From contig NZ_CP059900.1 in NCBI RefSeq assembly GCF_014126825.1, forward strand, positions 62,001 through 126,000: a stretch of 64,000 nt of DNA, in the 5' to 3' direction. Below the pieces are notes generated by a model. The model did not search any database, was not told the DNA's origin, and worked only from the letters and a program-made list of their open reading frames with translations. Shown here one piece after another: positions 35,188-43,884 of this stretch (its first letter is position 1; each line of letters starts with the position of its first letter). The position numbers and the translations under genes were made by a program. The stretch comes from Tomitella gaofuii (GTDB lineage Bacteria > Actinomycetota > Actinomycetes > Mycobacteriales > Mycobacteriaceae).

Positions 35188-35598
35188 GGCGACCCACAGC
35201 TCGTTCAGACCGTCTGCGGTGAACTCGCGCTCGACTCGGTCGTCGGGGCGGTCGGTCTCCGGCGCGAGGCGTGGCCTGTGCGGGAACTTGCCGCGCACGA
35301 CACCGCGTATCCCGAGGTCGCGGCAGAGCCGTTCCACGGTGCACTGGGCGACTTTGGTGCCGCGTCGGCGCAGTTCGGCGTGGATCTTGCGGATGCCGTA
35401 CACCTGCTTGGAGTCGTTGTAGATCTCCATGATCAGCTCTGTGAGCTCGCCGTCCCGTACGGCGCGGGCCGAGGGCGTGCGCTGCTTGGCGGCGTAGTAG
35501 GTCGAGGGGGCGATCGGGCAGCCGTGCTCGGTGAGCACTCTGCAGATCGGCTCGATTCCCCACTCGTGCTTGTGGTCGTCGATGAACGCGACGATCAC
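35182..35598 (-). pseudogene. IS3 transposase orfB, 5' part
   Basis: About 139 codons from the GTG at 35598: IVAFIDDHKHEWGIEPICRV, the HTH-21 region KQVYGIRKIHAELRRRG and GLNELWVADI, which holds the first catalytic Asp. It then hits a TAA within the RIT end palindrome. The GTG overlaps the orfA stop (TGA), so the full transposase is probably made by frameshifting or coupling. Continues in frame at 31786. Confidence 0.85.
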
Positions 35599-35915
35599 CG
35601 ATGTGGGCGGTCGAGCTCCGCCGCGAAGAAAGCCGATGCGGACTTCAGGATGTCGTTGGCGCGGCGCAACTCCCGGTTCTCCTGCTCGAGTTGGCGGATC
35701 CGTTCCAGGTCGGACACCGTGGCCAGGCCGGGAAGGTCGGCCTGGCCGGACTCGACTTGTTTGACCCAGTTGCGCAGGGCTTCAGGATGCACGCCGAGTT
35801 GTTCGGCGATCCGCCGGATCGCGCCGGTGCGCGTCTCGGGGTCCTTGCGGGCCTCGACGGTCATGCGGGTGGCGCGGTCGCGGAGCTCGGCGGGGTACTT
35901 CGATGGGCGGGGCAT
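35595..35915 (-). CDS. IS3 family transposase orfA
   Basis: 106 residues: MPRPSKYPAELRDRATRMT, HTH region IRRIAEQLGVHPEALRNWVKQ, then the leucine-zipper helix RIRQLEQENRELRRANDILK. This is the standard IS3 OrfA (DNA binding and dimerisation). It precedes the split orfB. Confidence 0.9.
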   Translation of the reverse strand: MPRPSKYPAELRDRATRMTVEARKDPETRTGAIRRIAEQLGVHPEALRNWVKQVESGQADLPGLATVSDLERIRQLEQENRELRRANDILKSASAFFAAELDRPHR

Positions 35916-36128
35916 GGAGGAGCGGTCCTTCCGTGTTAACTACCCTCCATCAAACCCGAGACGGTTCATGCTGTCCGATCTGTGCGGGGTTGGTCACGCT
36001 AATCGGCATTAGCGCACACACCCTCGCAACCCCGCCGGTGAGCACGGTTTCCGCCCGCGACGGCGGTACGGGCCGGCCTCATCGGGGCAACGCCGCAGCG
36101 TCACGTGACGTTGCAGGACTGGCGGGGG

Positions 36129-36956
36129 TCAGTGCGCACGGAGGCGTAGTCGGGTGACCGCGCGTTGAAAGGCGGCCGCGTGCCGGCCGATCGCGTTCTG
36201 CTCGGTGCGGCGCGGGTCTATGTCATCACCGGTGCCGTCATCGCGGCGCCGCAGCCACATCGCGTAGTTCTCGATGTCGCGGCCGAACTTGGACGGGTAC
36301 ACGATGCCGTGGGCAAGCGACCCGTCGTCGAGCACCTGGCCGCGCAGCCACCCGGCGACGGTCGTGGTGAGCAGGCGGGCCGCGGCACCATCGGCGGTCA
36401 GGTGCGACAGCTGGAGCTCGTCGATCCCGTGCTCGTCGGCCAGGGTGCTGCGCAGCTGCTTGTCGAGAACGCCGATACTGTCCGACGCGGTGACGTCGAC
36501 GAACCAGCCGACGGTAGGCAGCTCGAACTCGTAGATGGCGCGGATCTCCCGCCAGTGCTTCGACACCGAGCGTGCCGCCATACCGCCATGCGCGGGCAGC
36601 TCGTTGGCGATCTGTTCGTGCAGGAACAGATCGTCGTCGGCGGTGACGTCGTCGAAGACGTCGGACATCGTGATCGGGGACGTCTGATCCGGTTCGATGT
36701 AGGAGAGGACCTCGAGCAGAGCGCCCTGCCCGGTGCTGCCCGCGTAGATGGTGCGTCCGAGGGTGTCCCAGCGGCTCCACTCATCCCGGGGGACCGCTGT
36801 AGTTGCCCGCTCCGGTATCGGCCGCAGTGGCGGGTCGAACGGTCCGCGCCCCGTCCTGGCGACGCGGTACACGGTCCGGCCAGCGCTGGCCGCCAGTACG
36901 AGGCCTGTCCGGGCGCAGATGCGCGGCGCTGTCGGCGCCGGATCGGGGGTGGGCAC
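36129..36956 (-). CDS. RES-domain toxin (long form)
   Basis: 275 residues, longer than the usual 150-220. It has the RES signature: Arg31 in VYRVAR, Tyr71 and Glu82 in YAGSTGQGALLEVL, and Ser222 in GIVYPSKFG. RES toxins (MbcT, ParT and relatives) degrade or modify NAD+ or ADP-ribosylate targets. The paired antitoxin gene lies 71 bases upstream on the same strand, the usual antitoxin-first order. A ~100-residue insertion between the Tyr/Glu and Ser motifs is unusual. Confidence 0.82.
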   Translation of the reverse strand: MPTPDPAPTAPRICARTGLVLAASAGRTVYRVARTGRGPFDPPLRPIPERATTAVPRDEWSRWDTLGRTIYAGSTGQGALLEVLSYIEPDQTSPITMSDVFDDVTADDDLFLHEQIANELPAHGGMAARSVSKHWREIRAIYEFELPTVGWFVDVTASDSIGVLDKQLRSTLADEHGIDELQLSHLTADGAAARLLTTTVAGWLRGQVLDDGSLAHGIVYPSKFGRDIENYAMWLRRRDDGTGDDIDPRRTEQNAIGRHAAAFQRAVTRLRLRAH

Positions 36957-37027
36957 GTGCGCGCGGCCTCCTCCTACTCGCTACATGCGGACGAATAGGA
37001 GTATAGGAATCCCGCGCTTGCAGCGTG

Positions 37028-37417
37028 TCAGGCGTAGTAGTCGTCGTTGACGAACGCGCCCGCTGCTGCGTACACGGATTTGGCGTCGTTGCTGCGGATG
37101 AGGTCCGCCGGGGTGGCCCCGTCGAAGCGCGGGTTCGCCGAGATCAGCCAGGATCGGGCGACGTACTCGTCGTCGGCGTCGGCGATCGCAGTGAACACGG
37201 TGTGCGCCAGCTTAATGCGCTGCACCTTGGCGTCGGCGGGTTCCGCATGCCCCCGCTCGGTGGGAGGCGTGGCCCACTTCCGCGGCATCGACCGGCTCCG
37301 CGAACCGGCCATGTAGGCGACCAGCGTCGGCCCCAGGCGGTCGAGGAGGTACTGGACGACCTCGTGGATCGGCATCCTGGTCGTATCGGTGTGGTGACGG
37401 GTCAGGGTGTCTGTCAT
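37028..37417 (-). CDS. Xre/MbcA/ParS-type antitoxin (partner of RES toxin)
   Basis: 129 residues: an N-terminal DNA-binding helical region (PIHEVVQYLLDRLGPTLVAY), a middle helix block, and the C-terminal toxin-binding domain ending ANPRFDGATPADLIRSND followed by a short helix and DDYYA, matching the DUF2384/MbcA pattern (NP.LdG.tPadll). AGGAGG lies about 9 bases before the ATG at 37417. It likely neutralises the RES toxin and represses the operon. Confidence 0.8.
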   Translation of the reverse strand: MTDTLTRHHTDTTRMPIHEVVQYLLDRLGPTLVAYMAGSRSRSMPRKWATPPTERGHAEPADAKVQRIKLAHTVFTAIADADDEYVARSWLISANPRFDGATPADLIRSNDAKSVYAAAGAFVNDDYYA

Positions 37418-37499
37418 CGCCGTTACCTCCTGTTCCGGTCGTCAACAGCAGCGCGTCACCTGGGATTACGCACTGCGTGTGCCGAATAGTGCACTTATT

Positions 37500-37540
37500 A
37501 TGTACGTCCGAATGTACGCCAGAATGCACGAGTATGCAGT
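37500..37540. promoter_or_regulatory. Helically phased ATGTACG/ATGCACG repeats (putative antitoxin operator)
   Basis: Four related heptamers, ATGTACG (37500), ATGTACG (37512), ATGCACG (37524) and ATGCAGT (37534), are spaced 10-12 bp, about one helical turn, in a relatively AT-rich patch upstream of the antitoxin gene. This fits an operator bound by several antitoxin units. Confidence 0.5.
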
Positions 37541-37691
37541 GGTGACGGTCACTTTCCGCGCGCCCCGTCGGGTGTCCCCGCCTGCGGCGCCCGCAGGGGC
37601 GGGCCGGGCCCGGCGTCGGCCCCCCGCTGGGCAGCCGAATGCGATGGCCATGGAACGTAGCGCTCAAGCGCGCTCAGACGTGGCTGCGGGC

Positions 37692-38090
37692 TCATCCGTT
37701 CGCGGCGAAGGTGCGTGCGGCGGCGAGGATGCGCTGACCTGTTTCCTGGGAGTCGTCGGCACGCAGCAACAGCGCGGGGGATTGATCGTCGAGGAGCGGG
37801 TTCAGTCCTTGCATCCACGCTTGGGCGATGGCCGGGGACTCGGCGTCGGCGATCATGGCTGCAACTTGGTAGGCCAGACGCAGCCGGGGCAGCACAACCG
37901 GGTTACGGATCTCGCGGCTTCCCTCGGCCCACTCGTGGACCGCCCGCGTCTCACGGACGCCGGCGATCACGGCGACGAGCCGCACCCCGAGCAGGCCTCG
38001 TAGTTGGGCGACCAACACCGACGGCTCGGCGCGGACAGCGTCATCGTACGCGCGCTGGTCAGGGCGGGCTGGTGCTTGGGGTGTCATCAT
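37692..38090 (-). CDS. Second MbcA/ParS-like antitoxin homologue
   Basis: 132 residues from the ATG at 38090 (GTTGGAGGCAGC just upstream). The order is the same as in the antitoxin at 37028: an N-terminal helical part (LVAQLRGLLGVRLVAVIAG), ETRAVHEWAEG, and the closing NPLLDDQSPALLLRADD, then a helix. No RES toxin follows it directly; the next gene downstream is the first antitoxin. It may be an orphan, an auxiliary regulator, or a remnant of a duplicated system. Confidence 0.65.
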   Translation of the reverse strand: MMTPQAPARPDQRAYDDAVRAEPSVLVAQLRGLLGVRLVAVIAGVRETRAVHEWAEGSREIRNPVVLPRLRLAYQVAAMIADAESPAIAQAWMQGLNPLLDDQSPALLLRADDSQETGQRILAAARTFAANG

Positions 38091-38406
38091 GCTGCCTCCA
38101 ACACCCAGTATCCCCCGCATGATTGCACATAGCAATCACAACGCAATCCCGTGCCTCTGTCATGGTTGTCGACATTCATCACCGCACCGAGAACCTCCTA
38201 TGCGCTGGAAGAGAGTGGCGCAACTCGACAGAGCGCCGCACTGCCGCCCGGGCCTCCGCAAAAGGGATCGATGCTGACGTAGACGGATTGACTGCGTCGG
38301 TGTGCGTGGGACTGTATCGCCACAGGTGGATCGTGGTTCGGGTTCGTCTGCGGTGCCTGCCCGGCCGGGTCCGGTTATCGCCGGACCCTGTTGAGTAGGG
38401 TCCGGC
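38091..38406. other. Intergenic region, no gene recognised
   Basis: About 315 bases between the second antitoxin and the sortase remnant. Open frames are shadows. Confidence 0.3.
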
Positions 38407-38605
38407 GGTGATTGCCGCGCATGTTGCCTCTGCCGAACGCGGTGCGGGGGTGTGCTTCCGCCTCGAGGACCTATCGCCGAGTACGCGATCGCCGGAGTCA
38501 ACTGGTACGCCAAAAACGCGTTCCCTGCCCTCGCGGTCTGCAGCAACACCCGCCGGGCCGAGGCGCGTTCGATCACCTGCGGCGGCAGCCTCAACTCGGG
38601 CGGTG
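38407..38605 (+). pseudogene. Decayed class F sortase fragment
   Basis: Two frames together match the intact sortase at 22588-23294: VIAAHVASAERGAG with CFRLEDLSP (compare VIVGHVDSAEQGKG and FFRLGDLRP), then AEYAIAGVNWYAKNAFPALA with SNTRRAEARSITCGGSL (compare AEFTITGVDRYAKDAFPTLA and LITCGGS). A deletion/frameshift separates them, and the N-terminus and final Arg region are missing. A remnant of a second copy. Confidence 0.75.
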
Positions 38606-38615
38606 ACAGACGGGC

Positions 38616-40118
38616 TCATTCGTCCGGAGGTTCGGTCTCGGTGACACCGGTCCCCGGGGCGTCCGGGTCTTCGATGGTGCCGACCTTGGCCACATAGCGG
38701 GCCTCCTTCTCGGTGGCGACGGTGGGGGTCGCACCCGGAAGGCGCCGATTCGCCGATTCCGGCGTGAAGTACACGGACACGGCGCCCACGATTCCTGCTG
38801 CGATGAGGATGTACGCGGGTACCAGAGTGTTCCCCGTCAATGAGATGAGACCGGACGCGATGAGCGGGGTCGTGCCGCCGAAGGCCGACACGGAGATGTT
38901 GTAGGCGATCGCGAGTGCCCCGTAGCGCACGCTCGTCGGGAACAGTGCGGGCAGGACGGACGGCTCGGTGCTGTTGAGGCAGAGCAACATCAACCCGACC
39001 AGCAGGACACCGACGAATACGATGAAGTAGCCGGCGTCCGCGCCCATCAGCGCCACCGCCGGCACCGACACGACGATGAGCAGGCCGCAGCCTGTCCACA
39101 TGATCGGCTTCCGGCCGAATCTGTCGGACAAGCGGGCGACGAACACCACGACCAGTGCGAGGATCAACAGCACGACGGTGACGATGACCAACGCGTCCGT
39201 CTGCGGCACGCCGACGATGTCGCTGAGGTAGGTGGGCAGGTACCCGCTGAGCATGTAGTTGGTGACGTTGAACGTCAGCACCAGGCCGATGCACACCAGA
39301 ACCTGCGGCCATTGGTCGATGATGGTTCTGCGCAGTTGGTGCGCTGCGCCCTTCTCGCTGACGCGCTCATCGGCCTTGAGACCCTCGTAGGCGGGCGTCT
39401 CTTCCAAGCGCAGCCGCATGTAGAGCGCGATGAGCCCCATCGGTGCGCCGATCAGGAACGGGATCCGCCAACCCCAGGACTGCATGGCGCTGTCGGAGAG
39501 TCCGGCTGTCAATCCGGTGACCAGCACGGCACCGACGACATAGCCGGTCAGCGTGCCCGTAGGGAGGAACCCGCCCATCATGCCGCGCTTGCGGTCAGGC
39601 GCGTGCTCGTCCACGTAGGTCATCGCGCCGACGTACTCGCCGCCGGTGGAGAACCCCTGCAGCAGACGGGTGATCAGCAGCAGGATCACCGCCCAGACGC
39701 CGACGCCGCCCCAGAACCCATGATCGGAGTAGCCGGGCAGCAGTCCGGTTGTGGTCGTGGCGATGGCCATGATCGTGATCGTCAGTGTGAGCACGCGTTT
39801 GCGGCCGATTCGATCACCGAGCGGCCCCAACACGGCTCCGCCCAGCGGACGCACCACGAACGATGCCGCCAGAATTCCGAAGGTGCCGACGATGTTCGCC
39901 GCGCCGGAGCCATTGCCGGGAAAGAATACGGTGGCGATGACAGTCGCAAGGTACGCGTAGACGCCGAAGTCGTACCACTCCATGAAGTTGCCGACTGCCG
40001 TGCCGGTGATGGATCGGCGCATATTGCGCGGAGCGCTGACCGTGATCTGGGATAGCCGCCACCTGCGGCGGCGTCTGCGGGGCGGCGCGTCGCGGGACTT
40101 ATCGCCCCTGTCGGCCAT
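38616..40118 (-). CDS. MHS-family MFS transporter (ProP-like)
   Basis: 500 residues with 12 predicted spans and the signature of the metabolite:H+ symporter family: ITGTAVGNFMEWYDFGVYAY near 37-56, GDRIGRKRVL near 103, RLLQGFSTGGEYVGAMTYV near 150, and SDRFGRKPIMW in the second half. Relatives carry proline/betaine, citrate or other carboxylates. An Arg-rich cytoplasmic N-terminus and acidic C-terminus are extras. Substrate cannot be assigned. Confidence 0.88.
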   Translation of the reverse strand: MADRGDKSRDAPPRRRRRRWRLSQITVSAPRNMRRSITGTAVGNFMEWYDFGVYAYLATVIATVFFPGNGSGAANIVGTFGILAASFVVRPLGGAVLGPLGDRIGRKRVLTLTITIMAIATTTTGLLPGYSDHGFWGGVGVWAVILLLITRLLQGFSTGGEYVGAMTYVDEHAPDRKRGMMGGFLPTGTLTGYVVGAVLVTGLTAGLSDSAMQSWGWRIPFLIGAPMGLIALYMRLRLEETPAYEGLKADERVSEKGAAHQLRRTIIDQWPQVLVCIGLVLTFNVTNYMLSGYLPTYLSDIVGVPQTDALVIVTVVLLILALVVVFVARLSDRFGRKPIMWTGCGLLIVVSVPAVALMGADAGYFIVFVGVLLVGLMLLCLNSTEPSVLPALFPTSVRYGALAIAYNISVSAFGGTTPLIASGLISLTGNTLVPAYILIAAGIVGAVSVYFTPESANRRLPGATPTVATEKEARYVAKVGTIEDPDAPGTGVTETEPPDE

Positions 40119-40168
40119 TCTTTCAGCCTACTCCGGGAACGCACGCCTCCTGGGGCAGTGTTGAGCAT

Positions 40169-40570
40169 GTGGCCGACGATCTGCTCGCCAGTCGCGCCAC
40201 GCCGGCGCAGGCGCGCGAGCGCCTGAAGGCGATCGACACGTCGGATGCGGACCGCACCATCGAGGGCCCCGAGTACTGGGCGTGCTTCCACGGTGTGGAG
40301 GACGACCATCCCGCACGCTTCTCGCCGAACTCCGGCGCCCGCCTGGCCCGGGTCGTCGGCGAGTTCGGCGTGGACGTGTATCGCGATCTGCTCCACTGCG
40401 CGTTCGGCGGGTCCAAGCACCGAGCCGATCGCGAGCGGGCGCGGGGACGCGCCGCGCAGGAGATGCGGATGATCGCGGAGCTCAAGCTCTTGCCGGATGA
40501 TGTCGTCTGCCGGCCTGTAGAGCCGGCGTCCGACGAACAGATCGAGGCGTGGTTCGGCTGGCCACAGTAG
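40169..40570 (+). CDS. Hypothetical protein (133 aa)
   Basis: 133 residues: ATPAQARERLKAIDTSDADR, GPEYWACFHGVEDDHPARF, ARVVGEFGVDVYRDLLHCAF, MRMIAELKLLPDDVV, EQIEAWFGWPQ. Composition and codon use look genuinely coding. No domain is recognised. The GTG at 40169 is a tentative start; it is divergent from the MHS transporter about 50 bp away. Confidence 0.6.
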   Translation: MADDLLASRATPAQARERLKAIDTSDADRTIEGPEYWACFHGVEDDHPARFSPNSGARLARVVGEFGVDVYRDLLHCAFGGSKHRADRERARGRAAQEMRMIAELKLLPDDVVCRPVEPASDEQIEAWFGWPQ

Positions 40571-41005
40571 AAGGTGCCGATGCCGTGGAGACGACCGGCG
40601 CAACGACGACGCGGGTGCAAGCGCTCGTCGCCGATCTCACCGAGGATCTGCTCTTCGCCGTGTCACGCGGGAGCAAGGAGTTGGTCCACAGCGACCTGCT
40701 GGCGTGGTTCGCGGCCCATCGGCGCGGGTCGGCGTCGGCCGATGCGGCGAGGACAGGTTTGATGCCCGGCAGTAGCCGGGCCGGGTGGTGGTCGTCGAGT
40801 GGGGTTTCGTCGATGCCTTCCGCGGCGAGCTGCGCGGTGACTATGTCGGCGAGTGCGCGGGGCATCGCCGCAGCGTTCCGGGTCAATGAGGCCAAGTCCA
40901 TGGTGATGCTCGGCGCGCCACTGAACGCGTTCTGGGCCGGGGCGTCACCAGGGTGCCCACCACTGTTCGCCGCCAGGTCACCCGCGCCCGGAACAGTGTG
41001 CGGTC
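40571..41005. other. Region of gene fragments
   Basis: About 430 bases holding two apparently broken pieces: a plus-strand PD-(D/E)XK-like start (listed separately) and a minus-strand frame from 40901 beginning MDLASLTRNAAAMPRALADI, which I cannot place. They meet near 40735, suggesting an old recombination junction. Confidence 0.35.
40585..40740 (+). pseudogene. Possible PD-(D/E)XK nuclease N-terminal fragment
   Basis: From the GTG at 40585 the frame reads TTRVQALVADLTEDLLF then AVSRGSKELVHSDLLAWF, which resembles the opening of PD-(D/E)XK nuclease superfamily proteins (…skELfHSnlLaWl…). Protein-like sequence ends after about 50 residues; no catalytic motif follows. Confidence 0.35.
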
Positions 41006-42208
41006 GTGACCGATTCCGTGACCTCGTCTCTCATGACCTCCCTCTTCGCGACCGCTGTCCGCCCTCCGCGCCGCCGCGATGCCCGCCGTTCTCTGGGCGC
41101 CGCCGCCCTGATCACGAGCGCGCTCATCGCCCTCACCGGGTGCAGCGCCACCGGGGCCGCAGAACCCGCTGACCCCTCGTCGTCCCCCGCGTCCAGTCCG
41201 GCGGCGGCGCTCATCGACACCTACGACCTTTCCGGCGCGCAGTTCTCGCCCGCGGTCGCCCGGGCGCTGCCGGACGGCACCCCGTTCGGCGGCATCTCCG
41301 GTCTCGAACCCCTCGGCGATGACCGCTACCTGGGGATCTCCGACGACCGCGCCGACAAGGGTCCGGCCCGCGTCTACCGATTGGCCCTGCCGCGTACGCC
41401 CGATGGCGGCACGGGCCTCGCGCAGGTCACCGGCATGATCCTGCTCACCGACGAGCACGGGCGCGGTTTCGCGCCGGGTTCGGTGGACCCGGAGTCGATC
41501 CGGGCGATGCCCGACGGGACCCTCCTGTGGACGTCGGAGGGCGACGCCGAGGCGGGGATCGCACCGGAGATCACCGTCGCCGCCGAAGACGGCAGGGCGC
41601 TGCGCCGTTTCGCCATTCCGGGGTACCAGCGCCCGGCCGACGACGGCGCCCGCGGGGTGCGCCCCAACAAGGCCTACGAGGGGCTCACCCTCTTCGACGG
41701 CGGGGCCCGCGCGGCCGTGCTAGCCGAGGGCCCGCTGGCGCAGGATCCGAACGCGCCCGGCGCGTCGCGCACCCGGCTGACCGTCTACGACGTGGCGTCG
41801 GGTGCCGCGGCCGCCGAGTACGCCTACCCCCTCGATGCCCCGCCGGACGGCACCGACGAGCGCGGCGCCACCGAGATCCTCGCCACCGGCGACGGTCGTT
41901 TCCTCGTGCTGGAGCGCAGCTGGATCAAGGGGCAGGGCACGGTCGGAAAGCTGTACCTGGTCGACACTGCCGGCGCCGATGACGTGCTGGGCGCCGCGGT
42001 CCTCACCGGGAGCGAGACTCCCGTCCACAAGACGCTCCTGCTGGACTTCTCGCCGAACGGCGAGAACGTCGACAACATCGAATCGCTGGCGTGGGCGCCG
42101 GACCAGGCGGACGGCCGGCAAACGCTGCTGGTGGGGTCCGACGACAACTTCAACACCGGCGAACAGCGCAGCCTCATCCACACCGTCGTCGTCGCGTTGC
42201 CCGAGTAG
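41006..42208 (+). CDS. Phytase-like (esterase-like activity of phytase) lipoprotein
   Basis: 400 residues: N-terminal lipoprotein signal (LGAAALITSALIALTGC, lipobox Cys at about 46), Ser/Pro linker, then a beta-propeller-like domain of the phytase-like family (PFGGISGLEPLGDDRYLGISDDR, VDPESIRAMPDGTLLWTSEGD, NKAYEGLTLFDGG, ILATGDGRFLVLERSW, NIESLAWAPDQADGRQTLL). It is probably anchored outside the membrane and may hydrolyse phosphate esters, though members are poorly tested. GTG start at 41006; upstream DNA is fragmentary. Confidence 0.85.
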   Translation: MTDSVTSSLMTSLFATAVRPPRRRDARRSLGAAALITSALIALTGCSATGAAEPADPSSSPASSPAAALIDTYDLSGAQFSPAVARALPDGTPFGGISGLEPLGDDRYLGISDDRADKGPARVYRLALPRTPDGGTGLAQVTGMILLTDEHGRGFAPGSVDPESIRAMPDGTLLWTSEGDAEAGIAPEITVAAEDGRALRRFAIPGYQRPADDGARGVRPNKAYEGLTLFDGGARAAVLAEGPLAQDPNAPGASRTRLTVYDVASGAAAAEYAYPLDAPPDGTDERGATEILATGDGRFLVLERSWIKGQGTVGKLYLVDTAGADDVLGAAVLTGSETPVHKTLLLDFSPNGENVDNIESLAWAPDQADGRQTLLVGSDDNFNTGEQRSLIHTVVVALPE

Positions 42209-42408
42209 CGGTCGCCGCAATCTCGTCGGCCCCGGCGCGAATTCGGGGTGCCGAGGTTGACCTGGGTGCAAACCAGGGCAAGCATGGAGACTGTGCAGCG
42301 GGATGGACGGCCCGCGGGCGGGGCCTTCCGGTACCACTGCCGAACTCGGACGACCAGCGGCCGTCGACAGCCGAGCGCGGACGGCCGGCATGACCGGGAG
42401 GAGCCGCG

Positions 42409-43863
42409 ATGAGTTCCGACAAGCCCACCACCACCGACGCCGGGATACCGGTGGAAAGCGACGAGCATTCCTTGACTGTGGGGCCGGACGGCCCCATCGT
42501 CCTGCACGACGCCTACCTGATCGAGCAGATGGCGCAGTTCAACCGCGAGCGGGTGCCGGAGAGGCAGCCGCATGCCAAGGGCGGCGGGGCGTTCGGGCAT
42601 TTCCAGGTGACCGAGGACGTCTCCGCCTACACCAAGGCGGACGTCTTCCAGCCGGGCCGGCGCACCGAGATGCTGGCGCGGTTCTCCACCGTGGCCGGCG
42701 AGCGAGGAAGCCCGGACACGTGGCGGGATCCGCGCGGGTTCGCCCTCAAGTTCTACACCGAGCAGGGCAACTACGACATGGTCGGCAACAACACGCCCGT
42801 GTTCTTCATGCGCGACCCGATGAAGTTCCAGCACTTCATCCGCTCGCAGAAGCGTCGGGCGGACACGAACCTGCGCGACCACGACATGCAGTGGGACTTC
42901 TGGACGCTCTCGCCGGAGTCGGCCCACCAGGTCACCTGGCTGATGGGCGACCGGGGCATCCCGAAGACGTGGCGGCACATGAACGGCTATTCCAGCCACA
43001 CGTACATGTGGGTCAACGCGGACGGCGAGCGGTTCTGGGTCAAGTACCACTTCAAGACCGACCAGGGCATCGAGTGCCTCACGCAGGAGGAGGCGGACAG
43101 GCTCGCCGGCGCCGACGGCGACTTCCACACGCGCGATCTGTACCGCGCGATCGAGCGCGGCGAGCACCCCAGCTGGACGCTGTACATGCAGATCATGCCG
43201 TTCGGCGACGCCGCCGGTTACCGGTTCAACCCGTTCGACCTGACCAAGGTGTGGCCGCACAGCGACTATCCGCTGGTCAAGGTGGGCACGATGACCCTGG
43301 ACGAGAACCCGGCGGACTACCACGCGCAGATCGAGCAGGCGGCATTCGAGCCGAACAACATGGTGCCGGGCATCGGCCCCAGCCCCGACCGGATGCTGCT
43401 CGGCAGGGTGTTCGCCTACGCCGACGCGCACCGCGCCCGCATCGGGGCCAACTATCGGCAGCTGCCGGTGAACCACCCGAAGAACGCGCCCGTGCACTCG
43501 TACTCCAAGGACGGCGCGATGCGCTACTACAACGCGTCCGACCCGGTGTACGCGCCGAACTCCAAGGGCGGTCCCGCTGCGGACACGGCGCGCTTCGGCG
43601 AGCCTGCAGCGTGGCCCGCCGACGGTGAGCTGACCCGCACGGCGGCGTCCCTGCACGCCGAGGACGACGACTTCGGCCAGGCGGGCACGCTCGTCCGCGA
43701 GGTGATGGACGACGCCGCCCGCGAGCGGCTGGTGTCGAACATCGCGGGGCATCTGCTCGACGACGTCTCGGAGCCGGTGCTGCAGAGGGCGTTCGAGTAC
43801 TGGCGCAATGTGGACGCCGGCCTGGGCGAGCGCGTGGAGGCGGCGGTGCGCGGCGGGCGCTGA
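42409..43863 (+). CDS. katA: Monofunctional heme catalase (copy 2)
   Basis: 484 residues, almost identical to copy 1 from residue 6 on, with the same distal His, distal Asn and proximal Tyr blocks ([23 protein letters not shown]). The N-terminus ([12 protein letters not shown]) and the promoter differ. A strong ribosome site, CGGGAGGAGCCGCG, precedes the ATG at 42409. Both copies look functional; dosage or separate regulation are possible benefits. It ends close to the convergent M20 gene. Confidence 0.95.
   Translation: MSSDKPTTTDAGIPVESDEHSLTVGPDGPIVLHDAYLIEQMAQFNRERVPERQPHAKGGGAFGHFQVTEDVSAYTKADVFQPGRRTEMLARFSTVAGERGSPDTWRDPRGFALKFYTEQGNYDMVGNNTPVFFMRDPMKFQHFIRSQKRRADTNLRDHDMQWDFWTLSPESAHQVTWLMGDRGIPKTWRHMNGYSSHTYMWVNADGERFWVKYHFKTDQGIECLTQEEADRLAGADGDFHTRDLYRAIERGEHPSWTLYMQIMPFGDAAGYRFNPFDLTKVWPHSDYPLVKVGTMTLDENPADYHAQIEQAAFEPNNMVPGIGPSPDRMLLGRVFAYADAHRARIGANYRQLPVNHPKNAPVHSYSKDGAMRYYNASDPVYAPNSKGGPAADTARFGEPAAWPADGELTRTAASLHAEDDDFGQAGTLVREVMDDAARERLVSNIAGHLLDDVSEPVLQRAFEYWRNVDAGLGERVEAAVRGGR
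42424..43863 (+). repeat. 1440-bp direct repeat, unit 2 (catalase)
   Basis: Same orientation as and nearly identical to 23630-25069. The 17.4 kb between the repeats contains all the mobile elements in the window. Confidence 0.9.
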
Positions 43864-43884
43864 CGAGGGACGGACGCCGGCCGG

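Larger units (their letters stand above)
31236..35968 (-). mobile_element. IS3-family element interrupted by a RIT element
   Basis: The ends, TGTCAAGTCCCGAGTTTGGT at the left and, read inward, TGAACCGTCTCGGGTTTGAT at the right, form an imperfect inverted repeat (about 20 of 28 bases). Subtracting the insertion leaves about 1.33 kb, the usual IS3 size, with overlapping orfA (35595-35915) and orfB. orfB is cut in two by the RIT element at 31787-35187. No matching 3-4 bp target duplication was seen at the flanks. Confidence 0.8.

Noticed and set aside
35998-36013. Small inverted repeat GCTAAT-CGGC-ATTAGC
   Set aside because: Too short to call a terminator or attachment site, although it resembles part of the RIT end palindrome.
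41824-43752. Long minus-strand ORF (642 aa) opposite catalase copy 2
   Set aside because: It is the antisense shadow of the catalase; a similar long antisense frame lies opposite copy 1.
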